Positions 62,366 to 64,000 of a DNA stretch of 64,000 nt are shown here, in pieces. A model generated the notes under the pieces. It did no database searches. It worked only from the letters and a program-made list of their open reading frames with translations, and was not told the DNA's origin. Position 1 is the stretch's first letter. Every line of letters begins with the position of its first letter. This DNA comes from Halorussus aquaticus (GTDB lineage Archaea > Halobacteriota > Halobacteria > Halobacteriales > Haladaptataceae), in NCBI RefSeq assembly GCF_024218795.1, contig NZ_CP100400.1, positions 2,666,001 through 2,730,000 on the forward strand, in the 5' to 3' direction. The position numbers were made by a program, and so were the translations under genes.

Positions 62366-62551
62366 TGTCAGGGGTTCGACGCGGCATTGGTCCCGGACAC
62401 GGTTATCCATTTCCGAGTCGAACGAGAGAAGTGGCTGTCGGACCGCGGGCCGTTCGTGTAGCTCCTACGACGACGTCTGATTCTTGCGACGGGAATCGCA
62501 GACTACAATGAAATCGAGACCCTATAACTCCAGTTGGAGGCATCACGAACG

Positions 62552-62671
62552 ATGTCGGACTTCGACACCTACACCTGCGAGAACTGCGGTGACGAGTTCA
62601 AAGCCCAAGAAAGCGCGAGCGCGGCAGAGAACACGTACTGTAGTCCGAAGTGCCAGATGGCGGGACGCTAA
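62552..62671 (+). CDS. 39-residue zinc-ribbon protein
   Basis: Found by reading the raw sequence. From ATG 62552: MSDFDTYTCENCGDEFKA then QESASAAENTYCSPKCQMAG and R. Two cysteine knuckles (CENC and YCSPKC) indicate one zinc site. A TATA-like CTATAA at 62522-62527 is about 25 bases before the ATG. Such micro zinc-finger proteins are widespread and unstudied in haloarchaea; no target known. Confidence 0.75.
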   Translation: MSDFDTYTCENCGDEFKAQESASAAENTYCSPKCQMAGR

Positions 62672-62740
62672 TCCCGCTTTGGTCGGACCGTCGAGGTTCG
62701 GCGGCCCGACTTCGAGGTTCCGAACCGATTCTGTCGGTCG

Positions 62741-64000
62741 CTATTCGTTAGGGCTGTAGTTCGGCGCTTCGTCCGTAATCATCACGTCGTGGGGGTGGCC
62801 CTCGGTCTGCCCCGCCGAGGAGACGCGGACGAACTCCGAGCGCTCCTTGAACGTCGGAATCGTCTCCGCGCCGACGTAGCCCATGCCCGACTGCATCCCG
62901 CCGACCAACTGGTGGAGTTCGCTTTCGAGGCTTCCCTTGTAGGGTTCGGCGGCCTCGACGCCCTCGGGGACGTACTCCTCGTCCTCCTCGGGTTCGTCCT
63001 TGAGGTAACGGTCGCCGTCGCCCGACTGCATCGCACCGACCGACCCCATGCCGCGGTACTGCTTGTACTTCTTGCCGTCCACGGTGATGACCCGGCCGGG
63101 CGCTTCGTCGGTGCCCGCGAAGTAGGACCCGAGCATCACCGCGTCCGCGCCCGCCGCGATGGCCTTGATGGCGTCGCCGGAGTACCGAATTCCGCCGTCC
63201 GCGATGACCGGCACGTCCTGCTCGCTGGCCACGTCGGCGACCTCCGCGATGGCCGAAATCTGGGGCATGCCCGCCCCGGAGACCACGCGCGTCGTACAGA
63301 TGGACCCCGGACCGATGCCAACCTTGATGCCGTCGGCGAAGTCCACCACGTCCTCGGCCGCTTCGCGAGTGCCGACGTTGCCGACCACCACGTCGGCATC
63401 GACCGACTCGCGGATTTCCCGCGCACCGTCGATGACGTTTAGGTTGTGCGCGTGCGCGCAGTCGATGAACAATACGTCCGCGCCCGCTTCGTCCACGGCG
63501 ACCGCGCGGTCGGTCTCGAAGGGACCGACGGCGACGCCGACGCGGAGGTGACCGCCCTCGTCGCGGGCGGCGTTCTGGTACTCGCGGCGCTGGAGGATAC
63601 CCTGCATCGTCACGAGACCGGTCAGGCGATGGTCGTCGTCCACGATGGGCACGCGCTCTATCTTGTGTTCGTACATGAGTTCGAGCGCTTCGCGGGCGGT
63701 CACGTCTTCACCGGCGGTGACGACCTCGTCGGTCATTGCCTCGCGCACTTCGTCGCTCTCGCCGACTTCCAGATAGGGACGGATGTCGGTGCCCGAGATG
63801 ATGCCCAGTACGTCGCCGTCGTCGTCGGTGACGGGTGCGCCGGAGACGCCCTGCCGGTCCATCATCGCGTCCACCTCGCGGACCGTCTGGTCGGGGTCTG
63901 CCGTCACGACGTCGCGGATGACGAGTTCGTCCGCGCGCTTGACGCGTTCGACCTCCGCGACGGCCTCCTCGACCTCTAGATTGCGGTGGAGGACGCCGAG
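62741..64000 (-). CDS. guaB: IMP dehydrogenase, 5' end beyond window
   Basis: 420 codons visible; the reading frame continues to the right edge (the last visible residues upstream read LGVLHRNLEVEEAVAEVERV, in order). Two CBS domains (about the first 120 visible residues: VTADPDQTVREVDAMMDRQG and ALELMYEHKIERVPIVDDD) are inserted in the TIM barrel. The catalytic Cys is in GIGPGSICTTRVVSG, and the flap includes RGMGSVGAMQSG. It oxidises IMP to XMP with NAD+ in guanine nucleotide synthesis. The start codon lies outside the window. Confidence 0.96.
   Translation of the reverse strand, partial: LGVLHRNLEVEEAVAEVERVKRADELVIRDVVTADPDQTVREVDAMMDRQGVSGAPVTDDDGDVLGIISGTDIRPYLEVGESDEVREAMTDEVVTAGEDVTAREALELMYEHKIERVPIVDDDHRLTGLVTMQGILQRREYQNAARDEGGHLRVGVAVGPFETDRAVAVDEAGADVLFIDCAHAHNLNVIDGAREIRESVDADVVVGNVGTREAAEDVVDFADGIKVGIGPGSICTTRVVSGAGMPQISAIAEVADVASEQDVPVIADGGIRYSGDAIKAIAAGADAVMLGSYFAGTDEAPGRVITVDGKKYKQYRGMGSVGAMQSGDGDRYLKDEPEEDEEYVPEGVEAAEPYKGSLESELHQLVGGMQSGMGYVGAETIPTFKERSEFVRVSSAGQTEGHPHDVMITDEAPNYSPNE

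Overview
The window is haloarchaeal chromosome (class Halobacteria). The DNA is GC-rich with a strong preference for G or C at third codon positions, and the proteins are acidic. Many transcripts look leaderless, with a TATA-like box about 26 bases before the start codon. Diagnostic families include a HalX response regulator, a DUF7504-type regulator, type IV pilins with the archaeal class III signal peptide, Tat-exported lipoproteins, a halocin C8-like precursor and the Htur_1727 RiPP-candidate family. I cannot assign a genus. Nearly everything is ordinary chromosomal content; there is no transposase, integrase, CRISPR array or rRNA.

Layout. 1-5.4 kb: a partial small gene behind two DtxR-like operators, a thioredoxin-fold protein without the CXXC, a membrane protein, an Hrq1/MrfA-type helicase and a Tat lipoprotein. 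5.4-12.9 kb: metabolism and redox (citrate synthase-like enzyme, DPS-like ferritin, FAD oxidoreductase, 2Fe-2S ferredoxin, DCC thiol oxidoreductase, ThDP enzyme, GlmU-like sugar nucleotidyltransferase). 13.2-17.7 kb: a DUF7504-like/HTH protein next to a HalX response regulator, then a BAAT-type acyltransferase/hydrolase and a putative RNA polymerase epsilon gene, framed by three copies of a promoter-like repeat of about 36 bp. 17.7-23.2 kb: a membrane ORF without a normal start, a three-gene ABC-2 exporter whose first permease ends in a PrsW-like domain, and a halocin-like precursor with a small membrane protein behind it.

23.4-31.8 kb: small and hypothetical proteins, a zinc-ribbon HTH regulator, a GlcD-type FAD oxidase, a histidine kinase, a DUF385-type protein and a PQQ-like beta-propeller. 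32-42.2 kb: a four-gene overlapping operon (transglutaminase/DUF4129, DUF7269-like, DUF58, DUF7519-like), an S9 peptidase, a RiPP candidate and a MoxR ATPase. 42.3-51.2 kb: DUF5789 protein, SLC13 transporter, bacterial-type leucyl-tRNA synthetase, HtpX-like protease, a second copy of a haloarchaeal membrane family, a blue-copper protein and a protein made of four homing-endonuclease-associated repeats. 51.5-52.5 kb: two tandem pilin genes. 52.7-57.8 kb: DUF47/PhoU-like protein, a chorismate amidotransferase pair, an HTH regulator and an aminotransferase. 57.9-64 kb: PRC-barrel protein, TrkA-N/DHH protein, tRNA-Lys(CUU), kinase, GNAT and LLM-flavin genes, a 39-residue zinc-ribbon protein and IMP dehydrogenase running off the right end.

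Most notable are the halocin-like locus, the ABC-2/PrsW fusion and the repeat triad around the BAAT and epsilon genes. Functions are inferred from motifs and remembered family resemblance; no database search was run.
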